Source: Pochonia chlamydosporia 170
Taxonomy: Eukaryota > Ascomycota > Sordariomycetes > Hypocreales > Clavicipitaceae
Direction: 5' to 3'
Assembly (NCBI RefSeq): GCF_001653235.2
Contig: NC_035792.1
Location: forward strand, 1,736,001 to 1,800,000
Length of the DNA stretch: 64,000 bases
Below, one piece after another: positions 1 to 11,140 of the stretch. Position 1 is the stretch's first letter. The number at the start of each line of letters is the position of its first letter. The position numbers were made by a program, and so were the translations under genes. The notes below the pieces were generated by a model. That model saw only the letters and a program-made list of their open reading frames with translations, did not search any database and was not told the origin of the DNA.

Positions 1-2857
1 CAGTGACGTGGTTGGACCAGGAAAGTCCCTGTTTGGAACGACGGCCCTGCTCTCCAGACAGCGTAATTTCAGATGAAGATATGCAATCCTAGCTTGATGC
101 CATGCTCTTGCTTCAAGACCAGGGTGTGGTTTGCGGTGCTGTTCTAAGAATAAAAACACAGCCAAACTTGTAAAACCGTACCACGAGCCATGCCTCATCA
201 CGTTGCCTTCTTGTACGACACGTATCATGCTCAACGGCCAACGTGCAAGCAGCAAAATACGAGTAAGAATTCTGTTTGTTCAGACGTTCTTTGGTCAACA
301 AGGACACAAACATGAGACGCTCGTCTCCTTGCCTGCCTGTTGTTTGAAGTTTACAGCCGTTTAGTGGTCCGGTGACGTGGTCCCGTCCCTTTGATTGCAT
401 TCACGGCTCTTCTCTTTTTGCCACTTTGCAAAGATCCATTGGCAACCAGCGTTTCCGTATGCAGACGCTTGCGCGGGCTTATCATCTCCATTTTTTGCCT
501 TCTCTCCCTTCCGTTGCCCTTGACCGTTCAGAACAGAACATCCGGATTGCCGTCTGGCAAACCATTTTTCGGGGGGCCACTCAACTCCATGTCTGCAGCA
601 AAAGTATGCCACCAGATGTTCAACCTTCACACAGACGTTCTGTTTGGTCCACAGTTGCGTAATGTCAAGATGGTCGAACCCCTGTCTCCACTGGCTGACC
701 CGCTCCGATGGCTTGACCGGGGTTTATGGGGCAAATGATTGGCTGCCGACTCGGACAACATGAAACTGACCATGTTTCGACATCTCACTGTGAGCTGACA
801 AGATGTCTGGTGAGGCGGACACAGAACACAAAAAAAAGTCGGCTCAAAAATTCGGGTTGTTGGCGTGCTCTGTTCGCAATCAACCCATCTTCCGATACTT
901 CGCCGTTCTATTGCCTTGTTGGGATGAAATAGCGAAGGGGGCAAGAACCAAGCGTCTCCGATTCTGTGAGGCTCCATGTCATCTTGTGTCCTGCCAGAAC
1001 TTTAATGTAAATGTTACCAGCCTGAAACTGGTGACGTGAGGATATTCGGAATACTCCAGATTTTCAGGATGATCATACAGACGAAGAAGAGACTTTATTC
1101 CTTTCAGCTAAACGTTTTACCCCAGATCATTTGGACATGACATGTGAACAAAGACGGAGGAATTGTCGGTGTAAGTCAGTCCATTCAGCTCGCTATCACT
1201 GTCCCTACCAAGTTCACAAAGAGTTTGTATTAATATACTTTGCTCGAAATGTCGCTCTACACTGAATGTTAGGCTGCAAATGCATGAACTTGCATCATGT
1301 CATGTGCACCAGACGCAGAGGCATTTACGGCACCAGTGCAAAAGATAACACTATAGCAACCTTTGTTGTGGGCAGCTCAAACACGCACAAGCCGCCAGAT
1401 GCCAAAAGTCAACCAACACGACATACAACATGCACCACAAGGTGGCATCGGCTATTTTTCTCCGACACGCAAACGTACCAGACCCTTTTTGTGTTTCCTT
1501 TGACAAGACAAGTTTGCATTTCCGGACCCCAAGGCTTCCAAAGCACCAGACTTTAGCAAACCGGTGAGCTACAGTACGCGGTGCAATGCAATGCACTGCA
1601 CAGCACAGTTCGCGAGCTTGCTTGGCGCCGTGTTTCAAGATATCAGAAGACCTTCAACGCCTCAGTCGTAGTTGCGGCAGAGGGGACGCCTCCCGGCGGC
1701 TATTCTATGGCCCAAGTGTCACTTCTATTGATTCCACCATCTGAAACGTGTACGGCATGGCGAGGAGGCGCCTTTTTTTGTAACTGTATGGCAACCACAT
1801 GTGCTGTGGTGTAACCCGAGAATGATGTGTCAATCCGACGTAAAGATTGTCGCGACACCAGCCCTCTTTCTGAGGCATTGAGTGACTTCGGCAATGTGTT
1901 CCAGCCGCTTGCTGCTGACAGCATTTATCACCAGGTCGGCTTATATGATTCCCTGTACACCATCTTCTTGAGTTGACTGCAACCACATGAAGCTGTCCAA
2001 CCACAAGACCTGAGCGTGTAGGGTATTTTGATGCCAGCAGACTGAATCGACCTGTGACTTGTTATCTGCATTACCCCCCACGCCCCACATGGAATAAATG
2101 ATTTTTAATAAATGTGAAATAGTGGCCAAGAGAAATAGAAGTCGAATGTACGTCATCTAATTGAGAAGTTCGTCAGCACAGATTGGGTGTATATGAGAAA
2201 CAGTAGGCGTTGCGGATCTCGTCATCTGGATCTCCCTCGTTTGTCGGAGTCGTTCTTAACTGCGACATTAGATTTCTGTAGGGCAAAGCGGTAAATCCAG
2301 AAACAGTATCCCGTAAATTGAAAAGGACTCACAGCATTAAGTCCATCTTTGACTCAATCCGTAAAGCTTTCGTCGTCAGATTTCTTGGCTTGCATGAAAA
2401 GAACCTCTTTACTCTTAGCTATCCGAATCAGCTCCGATCGCAACTCGCGGGCTCCACAACTTTCAATGTTGTGCTGCCCCACAGCAAATGGAATGGCAGG
2501 AAACAAAGACGTAGTACCGGTTTAACGCATGTGCGCCGGCTTCGGCTTGCTTCTTGCTAACAAACTACCGAGTTGCTTCAGACTGGCTCAGACCTTGTAT
2601 CACGCATCACACAAAAAGTCTCAATATCGACACATGGGGTTCATTCCGGAGTGCCATCTCACACCGTGCCTTTGACTTTCGCTGTTAGGAGAACCCGGCG
2701 TAATTGCCGACAATCCCGGTGATAGAATTGCACTCAACCCCATGCAGTAGCGAACCACAAGCACGTTTGATCCTCAAACGACCATCGCGGGGCCATTGCC
2801 TCATGCGGAAGGGAGGGCATTTGATACCAATAGCTCATCCATATACCACCGCATATC
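1..2857. other. Left-hand interval without a recognisable gene
   Basis: I see no supportable gene here. The open frames on both strands are short, mostly lack an ATG and show no domain. No tRNA, transposon or long repeat was recognised. The last few hundred bases before 2858 must hold the promoter of the prephenate dehydratase gene, but no clear TATA box or binding site stands out. Confidence 0.6.
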
Positions 2858-4011
2858 ATGGCCTCAAACACTAAGCCAGTGGTCAGCTTCCTGGGTCCAG
2901 TGGCGTCCTATTCGCATCAGGCAAGTCCTTAATCCAAACCCTTAGGAAAACGAGCAATTCCAAACGTGGCATTGATTAACAGTAGGAACAGGCAGTTCGG
3001 CAAGTTTTCCCGGAGGATAAATGGGAATTGAGACCCGTGAACACTATAGATGGTAAGTGCTGATGTCCAATCTCAATATTCGGCATCTCAGCCGCTTTGT
3101 GTGTAATACTCGAGCCTAGTTTCTAATCCATGCCCGTAGATGTTTTCGATGAGGTCCAGGATCGTCAGGTCACGGCTGGTGTTGTGCCTTTCGAAAACTC
3201 CACCAATGGCTCCGTGGTCTTCACCTTGGATAACCTAGCCGACCGAGATGGCCGGTACAAGGATATCACTGTTGACGGCGAAATTTTCGTCGATGTTCAC
3301 CACTGCCTGCTTGGCCGCAAAAATCCGGCAGGAAAGCTAGATGAATCTCACGAAGCTTCTGGAACTTGTACTCCAACCCTGACGGATCCCAGTCCATCTA
3401 AGCCCAAGTCGAAGCCTCTCAGCAGCCTCAGCCATATCAGACGACTTTACTCACATCCCCAGGCCTTCGGACAATGCAACGCCTTCATATCCACCTATCT
3501 CAAAGGCGTGGAGATTATCGATGTCAGTTCGACTAGCAAAGCCGCTGAAATTGTGAGCCAAGACGAAACAGGCACGTGGGCTGCCATTTCGAACCAGCTA
3601 GCTTCGAATCTGTATGGTCTTGACATGTTGGGTAAGAATATCGAAGACAGAGAAGATAACACAACCCGCTTCTTGGTAATCGGGACCAATCCTGCTGTAC
3701 CGGACGATTGGGACCTGCAGAAGCTGGCCATTGCCAAGTCAGGGAGCAAGTCACTCGTTTCTTTTACGGTGCCACATACATCTCCTGGCGCGTTGGCTGA
3801 TGTGCTGGGTTGTTTCCGAGAATTTAATCTCAATTTGACCAGTATCAATAGCCGACCTAGTCTTCTGGCACCATTTCAGTACATATTTTTTGTTGAATTC
3901 GAAGGACACAAGTATGACGATCCTGACGGTCGAGTGAAGGGGGCATTGGAAAAGATCAGCCGAGTTGCTCACAACTGGCGATGGCTGGGAAGTTGGGAGC
4001 GATATAGGTAG
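2858..4011 (+). CDS. pha2: Prephenate dehydratase (phenylalanine biosynthesis)
   Basis: Converts prephenate to phenylpyruvate, the committed cytosolic step to phenylalanine. Exons: 2858-2920, 2986-3052, 3140-4011, giving 333 aa. The N-terminus reads VSFLGPVASYSHQ, the usual opening of the PDT domain. Further PDT signatures are VPFENSTNGSV (about residues 59-69), YSHPQAFGQC (about 147-156) and the catalytic TRF motif (about 219-221, in TTRFLVIG). A regulatory ACT domain follows (about 248-325) with INSRP in the position of the phenylalanine-binding ESRP motif, so feedback inhibition by Phe is likely. A Ser/Pro/Lys-rich insert at about 105-142 sits in front of the YSHPQAFGQC block. The first intron has a GC donor (cag|GCAAGT); it is needed because the unspliced frame stops at once. 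The exon 2/3 junction keeps the frame exactly. Confidence 0.95.
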
Positions 4012-4310
4012 ACCTATAAAAGCACCAAACAAAGACAAATCATTAAAAGCAATACATGAGATCCGAGCATACCAATTGCGATGATGCTCTTAGCAATATT
4101 GAAGTACCTCACAGTTTGGGTGGTATTTGGACTTCTAATGCCAGAACTTTGGCAGTTGCCAGCTGTTGGAAATACTTGACACTGACAGGCAGCTGGCAAC
4201 CTTAGCGAGGCGGATATAAAACACCTTCCGCCGATAACTCTAGTCTCCCTCCCTCTTTCCTCCTCTTCACTACACCTTGACCCAGTCGTATCGTGACTTG
4301 CATTTGCAAC
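4012..4310. promoter_or_regulatory. Promoter interval of the dynamin-like pseudogene
   Basis: This 299 bp spacer lies between the PHA2 stop and the dynamin start codon. It holds an 11 bp perfect inverted repeat (4155-4165 and 4190-4200), a TATA-like TATAAA at 4215-4220, and a strongly pyrimidine-rich stretch (about 4240-4270) of the kind found at fungal transcription starts. The promoter looks intact although the gene behind it is broken. Confidence 0.5.
4155..4200. repeat. 11 bp perfect inverted repeat upstream of the dynamin-like gene
   Basis: GTTGCCAGCTG at 4155-4165 is repeated in reverse complement as CAGCTGGCAAC at 4190-4200, with a 24 bp spacer. It sits just upstream of the TATA-like box and about 110 bp before the start codon. 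It could be an operator for a dimeric regulator or a DNA hairpin; the sequence alone does not decide. Confidence 0.7.
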
Positions 4311-6654
4311 ATGCCTCGTCACGGAGGACATCCACCTAGACCCGTCCTGAGGTTAGGGTTACCAGATGGCGGCGCTATCCAACACAACAGTGAGCCACAC
4401 ACAATGGCCACTGATGTTGGTTTACAGTCGAAAGAACACAGAAATCTCCTCGACCTGATTGACAAGCTTCGTGCCAAAGGGGTTGGGGAATATGTTGCTC
4501 TCCCTGAGATAATTGTGGCTGGAGACCAATCCGCGGGCAAAAGCTCGGTGCTGGAAGCCATTTCTGGTATGTCTTTCCCGACAAAAGATAACCTGTGTAC
4601 GCGATTTGCTACCGAACTTGTTCTGAGGCGATCCTCCAATGTTGGTGTGAGGATCTCCATTATTCCTGCTGCAAATCGGCCATCGCATGAGCAAGATATG
4701 TTGAAGCAGTTCAGCCCAGATGTGAACCATAGCAACCCAGAGCTCTCCGAGGTTGTTGAACGTGCCAAGCAGGCCATGGGTATCAACCCGAAATCCAAAG
4801 CATTTAGTGACGATATATTGCGGGTTGAAATTTCTGGACCGGGACAACCTCATCTGACAATGGTTGATCTTCCTGGCCTTTTCAAGGCTGGAAACGCTAG
4901 TCAATCTGTCAAGGATGCCCAAATTGTGGATCAAATGGTGCTTCGATACATGAAGAGGCCCAAGAAGCATAATTCTTGCGGTTGTATCTGCCAAGAGTGA
5001 CTTTGCTTTGCAAGAGGTGACTCGCCATGCGCGGGAATTAGACCCCCAGCGCAAGCGCACATTAGGCCTCATCACCAAACCGGACACACTAGATGAGGGA
5101 TCAGAAAGCGAGTCTTCATATATGCGTCTCGCGCAGAACAAGGACGTGAAATTTAAGCTTGGGTGGCACGTACTAAAGAACCGCGATTACAAGATGACAC
5201 GGGACAAAGCAACTTGTCAGGAACGGGACCTGGCGGAAGCTGAGTTCTTCTCCAAACCTCCCTGGAATATGCTGCCGCCATCAACTGTCGGAGCCAGCTC
5301 TCTTAAAACACGTCTCAGTCAGCTTTTGAAAGATCAAATTTTATTGCAACTGCCAGACTTGATCAAGGAAGTCGAGAATGGAATGCAAGACACTAAGGAT
5401 CAGCTGGAGAAACTCGGACCTCGACGAGAGAATACGCCCGAGCAACGGCAGTATCTCATCCAGATAAGCCAAGCCTTTTCCGAGCTCATTAAAGCAGCAG
5501 TCGATGGTTTCTATAATGACCCCTTTTTTGGTAGCGCAAAGGATGACGAAGGGTACCACAAGCGACTGCGAGCCGTGATTCAAGAGATATTGACCGATTT
5601 TAAAGACGTCATGAATGACAAAGGGTGCCGCAAAAAGATTATCGATGACCCGGACGATGACGATCCTAAAGAACAGCGTTTGAGTAAATTTGAAATATTT
5701 CGGTCCAAATACACCGAAAAAGTCCAGAACCTCATGGATCGGAACCGTGGTTGTGAGCTACCAGGAACATTCAACCCTATGATTGTTGGCGAACTATTTT
5801 TCGATCAGTGCAAACCCTGGCAGGGCATTACTGACCTTCTTTTGGAAGAAGTGATGAGGGCGGTGTGTCACGTCTGTCATGAAATCATCCAACATGTAGC
5901 TGTTGAGAATACAGCGGCAAAGCTCTGCGGGCTCCTTAGTACCTACATCGAGGGTCTTCGGAAACAATTGAAAGTGTCACTTGAATTGCTACTTCAGCCA
6001 TACCAAAAGATACACCCAATTACGTACAATGAGTCGCTTACGGAAAACGTACAAAAGGCGCAAGCTGAAAGGCGCCGTCGAAAAGTCGAGGCTAACATTA
6101 AAGAAGCATATCCGTCCAATGAAGTGAGAGGAACTTGCAAGACAATTTTGTACCTGCTTACAGTTGACGTGGACGTCGACATAAAATCATATGCCAGCTC
6201 ATTAGCCGTGGATTATCTCGAGGCATATTACAATGTACAAGGTGCGGACCTCTTGAGTGAAATTTACTGGACTAACGATGGCTAGGTATCCTTGAAGAAA
6301 TTTATCGACGATGTTAGCACGCTTGGAGTAGAGTGTTCGCTGATGCAGAAACTTCGAATCGTTTTTGAGCCACAGCATATTTACAAGATGAGCGACGTCG
6401 AGATACAAAACCTTGCCACGGAGAACCCTTTGGCCACGGCGGAACGGCAACGATTGAAGAAAAAATTAAATACGCTTGACGGCTGCCTATATGATCTTAA
6501 GCAGCAGGATCATTTACGTCCAGAAGAAAATGGTACGTTATTTTACATGAACTCGGCTTCTCTCACAATTTCTTGTTGCTAACTTGTGACAGAAGCCAGG
6601 TCGTTTCGAGACTTGACGAGCACATTCATCAAGCGAGAGCGATTTCGTGAATGA
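4311..6654 (+). pseudogene. Dynamin-like GTPase (fungal Mx/DLP type), broken by a frameshift and an in-frame stop
   Basis: A large membrane-remodelling GTPase of the fungal Mx-like dynamin family. The start is taken at 4311 (ATG in the context CAACATG). Visible motifs in order: G1 GDQSAGKSS, the conserved CTRF/ATELVLRR switch region, G3 DLPG, G4 TKPD, the ELPGTFNP stalk motif, and a C-terminal GED beginning LKKFIDDVSTLGVEC. Two lesions break it. At about 4950-4957 one base too many shifts the frame out of SIILAVVSAKSDFALQEVT, and at 6283-6285 a TAG interrupts the GED in the otherwise continuing frame. A normal intron (6533-6592) precedes the final exon, which ends at 6654. Everything else is well conserved, so inactivation is recent, or one lesion is a sequencing error. 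The intact gene would be about 760 residues, close to family size. Confidence 0.85.
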
Positions 6655-8352
6655 ATCTACCAGAGATTGGATGGCTAGGCTTTCCGGAGTTTATGATTGA
6701 CCAATCTGGATGCAGAAACGGAGTGAAGGGCTTGGGTGGGCATTTGACAATGGCAAGCGGATACTACTCGGGTTCAATGTTACCAGAAGCGCAGCGTTGC
6801 ATATACGTGCAGTATCCAACTTCTCGCAGGGATACATTCATGGATATACTGAAGAACATTCAGGCTGGGTGGTACGTAACTAGAGGGGAATTGAAGGGAG
6901 TTAGAACGTTGGTATATTGCTACTTGCCGTATTGGGCTCGCTTTGACGATAGACACCTTGGAAGATAAGGAGTAGCTGACGCGATGGAACAGTCACAAGC
7001 CCGTCACAATATAATTGTAAACGGCTACTCTATGCGAACCAACACCATCCTTACGCATCGTTTCCGTAACCGCTATAAACTCCCACAATCAGGGAAGTTG
7101 GGGAGGGTAAGTGTCAGATCTCCACGCCCAGCGGACGTAAACATCCGGAGGCCACGCTGCTGTGGTCAGTTAGCTCCTATTTTCGGGTCGTCGGCGACAA
7201 GTATACCAACACGTGCGAAATCGCCTGTCAGCTCACTGCGACTCCCGAAATCTGTAGGCTAGTGGCGACTCTGGCGAGGCATTTGTGGAGAGTTTACTGC
7301 TTGCCGTTCGATAGACTGGAGCATGAATCCACACGGGCTGATTTAGTGAGTTGATGGCAGTGCCTTGCAGAGTTTGATGATGTGGGCCGTATCTGAGACC
7401 ACAAAACCTGAGTTGACGGGGCTGGCAAGAGAAGAGAACCCCATCATACAGGCGATGGGCAAAAGGTTCTTCGCGGGCCGGCCGTGGGTAACACTAGTGC
7501 TCTGGTGCCGTCAAGGTAGGATGCATTTGAAAGGGTGTCGGACAAGTCCATCAGATTGTTGTCTTGCATTTGATGGTCAAGTTTGTGATGTGAAAAGGTC
7601 GATGCACCTTCCAAGAAAATGGTTTGGCCAGGAGCTCTTTCCGTGTGTCAGGGAGTTTCCAACTTGCAGTACCTGGGTTGGGAACCTGGGTACATCGGAA
7701 CCTGGGACTTATCTCATTCGACAAATATGTGCCTCATTTTCCCGTAATGCACCACCACCACTTGCGATCAAAACGAATCAACTCAACGGAAGCCAGCCAG
7801 CTCAACATTGTCGTCAGGACTGCAACTCACATATCCAAGGTACCTCAGGGCCGTCGGCCACCTGTCCGATGAACCACTGGCGGGTGGATGTGCCCCTCCC
7901 ACCTTGGTCCTCCTTGGTCCTCCAACGCCCCTCGTCCCCGCTAGCTCGCCCGAATCTGTGCCAAGTGACTTGCCAACTGCTTCCCGAATGGGGGCCATCC
8001 TAGCATCATGGGCTCAATTTCAGCCATTGACGTGAACACGCCCCTCCTCCTTGTGGGAGCGTGGCTTGAAGATCCAGTCTTTCGTCCTGGAGCAGCAGCT
8101 TTTATCTTGGGCCTTGCGTCACGATGTTGGATACTTCCGGAGACTGCTAACTTGGGAGCGATGGCCCGGTACCCTCAAAACCTGGAACCGCGCTCCGGAT
8201 CGACTTTTCATGTTCGAGCTTGGCCGCGCTTCTTTTCTTAAAGCTAAAGCATACCCCGAGGCTCAAATAAGACGTATTCTCCCCTTCTCTCACTCTGTCT
8301 GTGAAGCTTCACATATTCTATTTCCAAAGACTGCGAATCTGCTATTGCAAAT
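6655..8352. other. Interval without a recognisable gene (1.7 kb)
   Basis: No domain-bearing frame is visible on either strand. Short open frames around 6651-6968 and 7365-8003 start with non-ATG codons or resemble nothing I know. The right-hand end must include the sulfotransferase-like gene's promoter. No repeats of note. Confidence 0.5.
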
Positions 8353-9923
8353 ATGGCGCCAAGACCGATTTTCACCATTACGCACCCACGCGCGTGCTCA
8401 ACAGCTTTTGAACGGGTATGTAGAACTAGTCAAATCTGCATTTTTATCAATTGTCAGGAACGGCAATTGAGATTGAAAATGCCAGGAGCCCGAGTTCTAC
8501 TACTTATGCTAACAATTTTTTTTTCGTAGGTTTTCATGACCCGCAGGGACGAACTAGCTAGCCAGCATGAACCCTTTGGTGACGCATACTATTTCGGACC
8601 CGAATGTGTCAGTGAGCGGTTCAAGGACGACCCTGCTCGCCGGGAAGAGAGTGGTGTATCAGGTGCCACGTTCAAGAATACATTTGAGGGATTTGATGAG
8701 GTGGCAAGACAGGTTCGCTTCTTCTCATGTGCAAATCTGTGTTCTTCCGCCGAAGATTTTGTTTACTGTGGTTGTGGCGGAGCTTGAGTGCAAGGAACAT
8801 GCACCCTGTGCTACCTGCGTCACAGCTTGAGGCTAGCCATGATGCCACGGCCACATGTGTACACTTCAAGTGAAGTGAACTTTTCCGCCCACGACGACTC
8901 CCATTCCCCAGGTTATCTGGACATATTTTTTCAATTCTGCTTGCAGAATGTACCCTGGCATTATGTCCTACAGTTCTGGTTCAATCCCCAACACGTTGCT
9001 CTGGCCTGGTCACAACCGGCTGAAAAATCGGTTTCACTGCTATTTTCATGCACAAATCGTGTATGTGGACAAGACTTGACACGATTGTGAAGTATTGTCT
9101 ACAGAAATGGGCAAACTGTCATCATCTCTTTCACGTCCAAATTGAAACCAAATTCCCGAGGATTGACACTTACCATGACATCCAGGGCAAGCGCGTCTTC
9201 ATCAAAGACATGGCTTACTATTTCTTCCCAGCCCCCGGCGAGAACACTGAGATCGCGGCATCTCTTGGTGGTGGCGTAGAGCCAAATAATCCAACCGTAA
9301 TTCCTTTTGAGATGTTGAAACAATTTCATTTCACGTTTCTCATCCGGCACCCGCGTCGCTCTGTCCCCTCTTACTGGAGGTGCACTATCCCACCTCTGAG
9401 AGAAGTCAGTGGTTTTGACTACTTCCTACCCAGTGAGATGGGATACGAGGAACTCGTCAGATTTTTCGACTGGGCCATCGAGAGAGGCCTCGTTGATAAG
9501 GATCGGCTGACGGTTGTGGATGCTGACGACTTGCTTGACAACCCCGAGGCTATTATCCGCAAGTATTGTGAGAGAACTGGGCTCACGTTCGATCCGGGCA
9601 TGCTGAAGTGGAACGATGCAGACCAAGCGCACGCAGAGAAACTGTTCGCGAAGTGGAATGGTTTCCATGATGATGCTCTTGGGAATAGGGAACTCAAGGG
9701 TAGATCCCATGCTCAGGTATGATTGCAGCTGAACTTACACACAAGATACACAATCTTAGGTTCCGAAAGCTAACTGTGCATACAGAAAACACTCACCGTC
9801 GAGGCTGAGAACAAGGAGTGGGAGGCCAAATATGGCAAAGAAGCCCAGCAAATCATTCGTGAGACTGTTGACGCCAATATTCCCTATTATGAGCATTTGA
9901 AACAGTATTGTCTGAAGGTGTAA
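8353..9923 (+). CDS. Sulfotransferase-family P-loop protein
   Basis: Predicted PAPS-dependent sulfotransferase-like enzyme of a fungal family whose substrate I cannot name. Exons: 8353-8415, 8530-8712, 9186-9716, 9786-9923, giving 304 aa with all junctions in phase 0. The first exon carries ITHPRACSTAFER, which continues across the intron as VFMTRR; this is the 5'-phosphosulfate-binding (P-loop-like) motif at the very N-terminus. FTFLIRHPRRSVPSYWR is the matching 3'-phosphate-binding region. GKRVFIKDMAYY precedes it, as in related proteins. The central intron (8713-9185, 473 nt) is far longer than others in the window; the join EVARQ|GKRVFIKD nevertheless gives a smooth family-like sequence, so I did not place an exon inside it. 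There is no signal peptide, so it is probably cytosolic. Neighbours give no functional hint. Confidence 0.8.
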
Positions 9924-10321
9924 TTGCGCGTATTTTATATGCAGCTTGACAAATTTTGGTTCAAGAAGCATGAGAGAGGAAGGAAAAATAATGATCATGA
10001 AGGAAACAAAGCACAAGGATGCAAGGATGTTTTGGCATATGCTCTGGCAAAGGCTCGAGTTTACATATGGTACAAGGGTGGCCAGTGGCCTCTATCTGTT
10101 CGTACAAGTAGATTCCAGCAGCACGGGGCTGTCTGTGGAATCGGACCACCGTCCCAAGCCCAGATACCTAGGTACTGGGCTTTCCGTTCATTTCAGGTCG
10201 CTCTGACGACTATTTTTCTCCCCCGGTTGTCCTGATTTCGATCAGGCATCATGATGCACTTCCCTCACACATACGTCTTAGAATTCCTCCTGAACTTGTA
10301 GTTTAGACGTAGGCTCCCTCA
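9924..10321. other. Convergent 3' spacer
   Basis: 398 bp between two genes that converge here (the sulfotransferase-like gene on + and mhr1 on -). It should contain both 3' UTRs. No other feature was seen. Confidence 0.5.
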
Positions 10322-11140
10322 TCAGGCCGTAAGCGTAGACTCTGCCTCCTTGCCAGAGGTGTACACTGGCTGCTCAAATAATCCGTGCGTGACATTCTTC
10401 GACCAAGACTCTGCGTACTCCTTATCCTGGTCATTTGCCCAGCTAATGGACACCTGAACCAACTCATTTTGACCATCTGTAGCCTCGCCCGCGCCAGCAA
10501 CCGCATTTCCATGGCCTTGACCAGCCAAAACGGCAGCCATGTCAGCAATCGAATTCGTCCTTTGCGCATTCAGCGCCACGCCTCTCTCGCTTTTGCTTCG
10601 TACGGGTCTGTAGTCGTTTCCCTTGGCCTTCTCGTCTGCAATCTTCTTCTTGTCTACCGCGGTGAATTCGTCGGCAGACTTGTATCGGAATTCGTCGTCC
10701 CAATTGACTTCGTGTAGGTGTTTCAATTCGCGTAGTTTTTGGTACACAGAGCGCCCGATGGCTCCTTGGCCTTCAGGAAATTTGATCATGGCCATCGGCG
10801 ACCAGTAGTCTTTCCGGAGTTTGGCTGGCTTGGTCTTCTTGCCATTGAAGGGCATCTGCTTCAGAGCGTGGAATCCCTACATCCCGTGCTGTCAGTATCC
10901 AATGTATCCGGATGTCAATTAGGCTCTGAAAGTAGAAGCAATTGCACAAAGACGTACATCCAATCTCTCATCGAAAGAGTATACTATTTGATCAGACCTC
11001 CTGTGTCGGAAGACCCAAATCTTTTCTCCGTGGCCCTGTGGCCCCTGAAACTCCTTCTTCGGTCCTCTATGCGCCTGACGCAAACATGTGCGCACTATAT
11101 TCGGCAATTGGCTAAAACGGGGTCTCGATGCCGTATTCAT
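10322..11140 (-). CDS. mhr1: Mhr1 / mitochondrial large-subunit ribosomal protein mL67
   Basis: Mitochondrial protein known in yeast both as large ribosomal subunit protein mL67 and as a factor in mtDNA homologous pairing. Exons on the minus strand: 11140-10958 and 10876-10322, an 81 nt intron between them, 245 aa, close to the yeast length. Identity rests on GHGEKIWVFRHRRSDQIVYS in exon 1 and, in exon 2, the block MPFNGKKTKPAKLRKDYWSP followed by GRSVYQKLRELKHLHEVNW, which match filamentous-fungal Mhr1 proteins as I remember them. The N-terminus (MNTASRPRFSQLPNIVRTCL) is basic and free of acidic residues, as expected for mitochondrial import. The C-terminal third is Ala/Gly/Ser-rich and low in conservation. 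It is divergent from the Hsp104 gene, 638 bp apart. Confidence 0.85.

Noticed and set aside
4293..4310. Earlier start for the dynamin-like gene
   Set aside because: The codon at 4293 is GTG; the first ATG in frame is 4311 with a good context.
6651..6968. Short frame after the dynamin pseudogene with a piece reading GWYVTRGELKG, faintly like a dynamin stalk motif
   Set aside because: The similarity is a few residues long, the real stalk motif is already present upstream, and no other dynamin block surrounds it.
7365..8003. 212-codon frame between the dynamin and sulfotransferase genes
   Set aside because: It starts without ATG, shows no domain, and frames of this length are expected by chance in 64 kb.
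8970..9000. GGTTCAATCCCC resembling a tRNA T-arm
   Set aside because: No matching acceptor, D-arm or anticodon stem can be folded around it.
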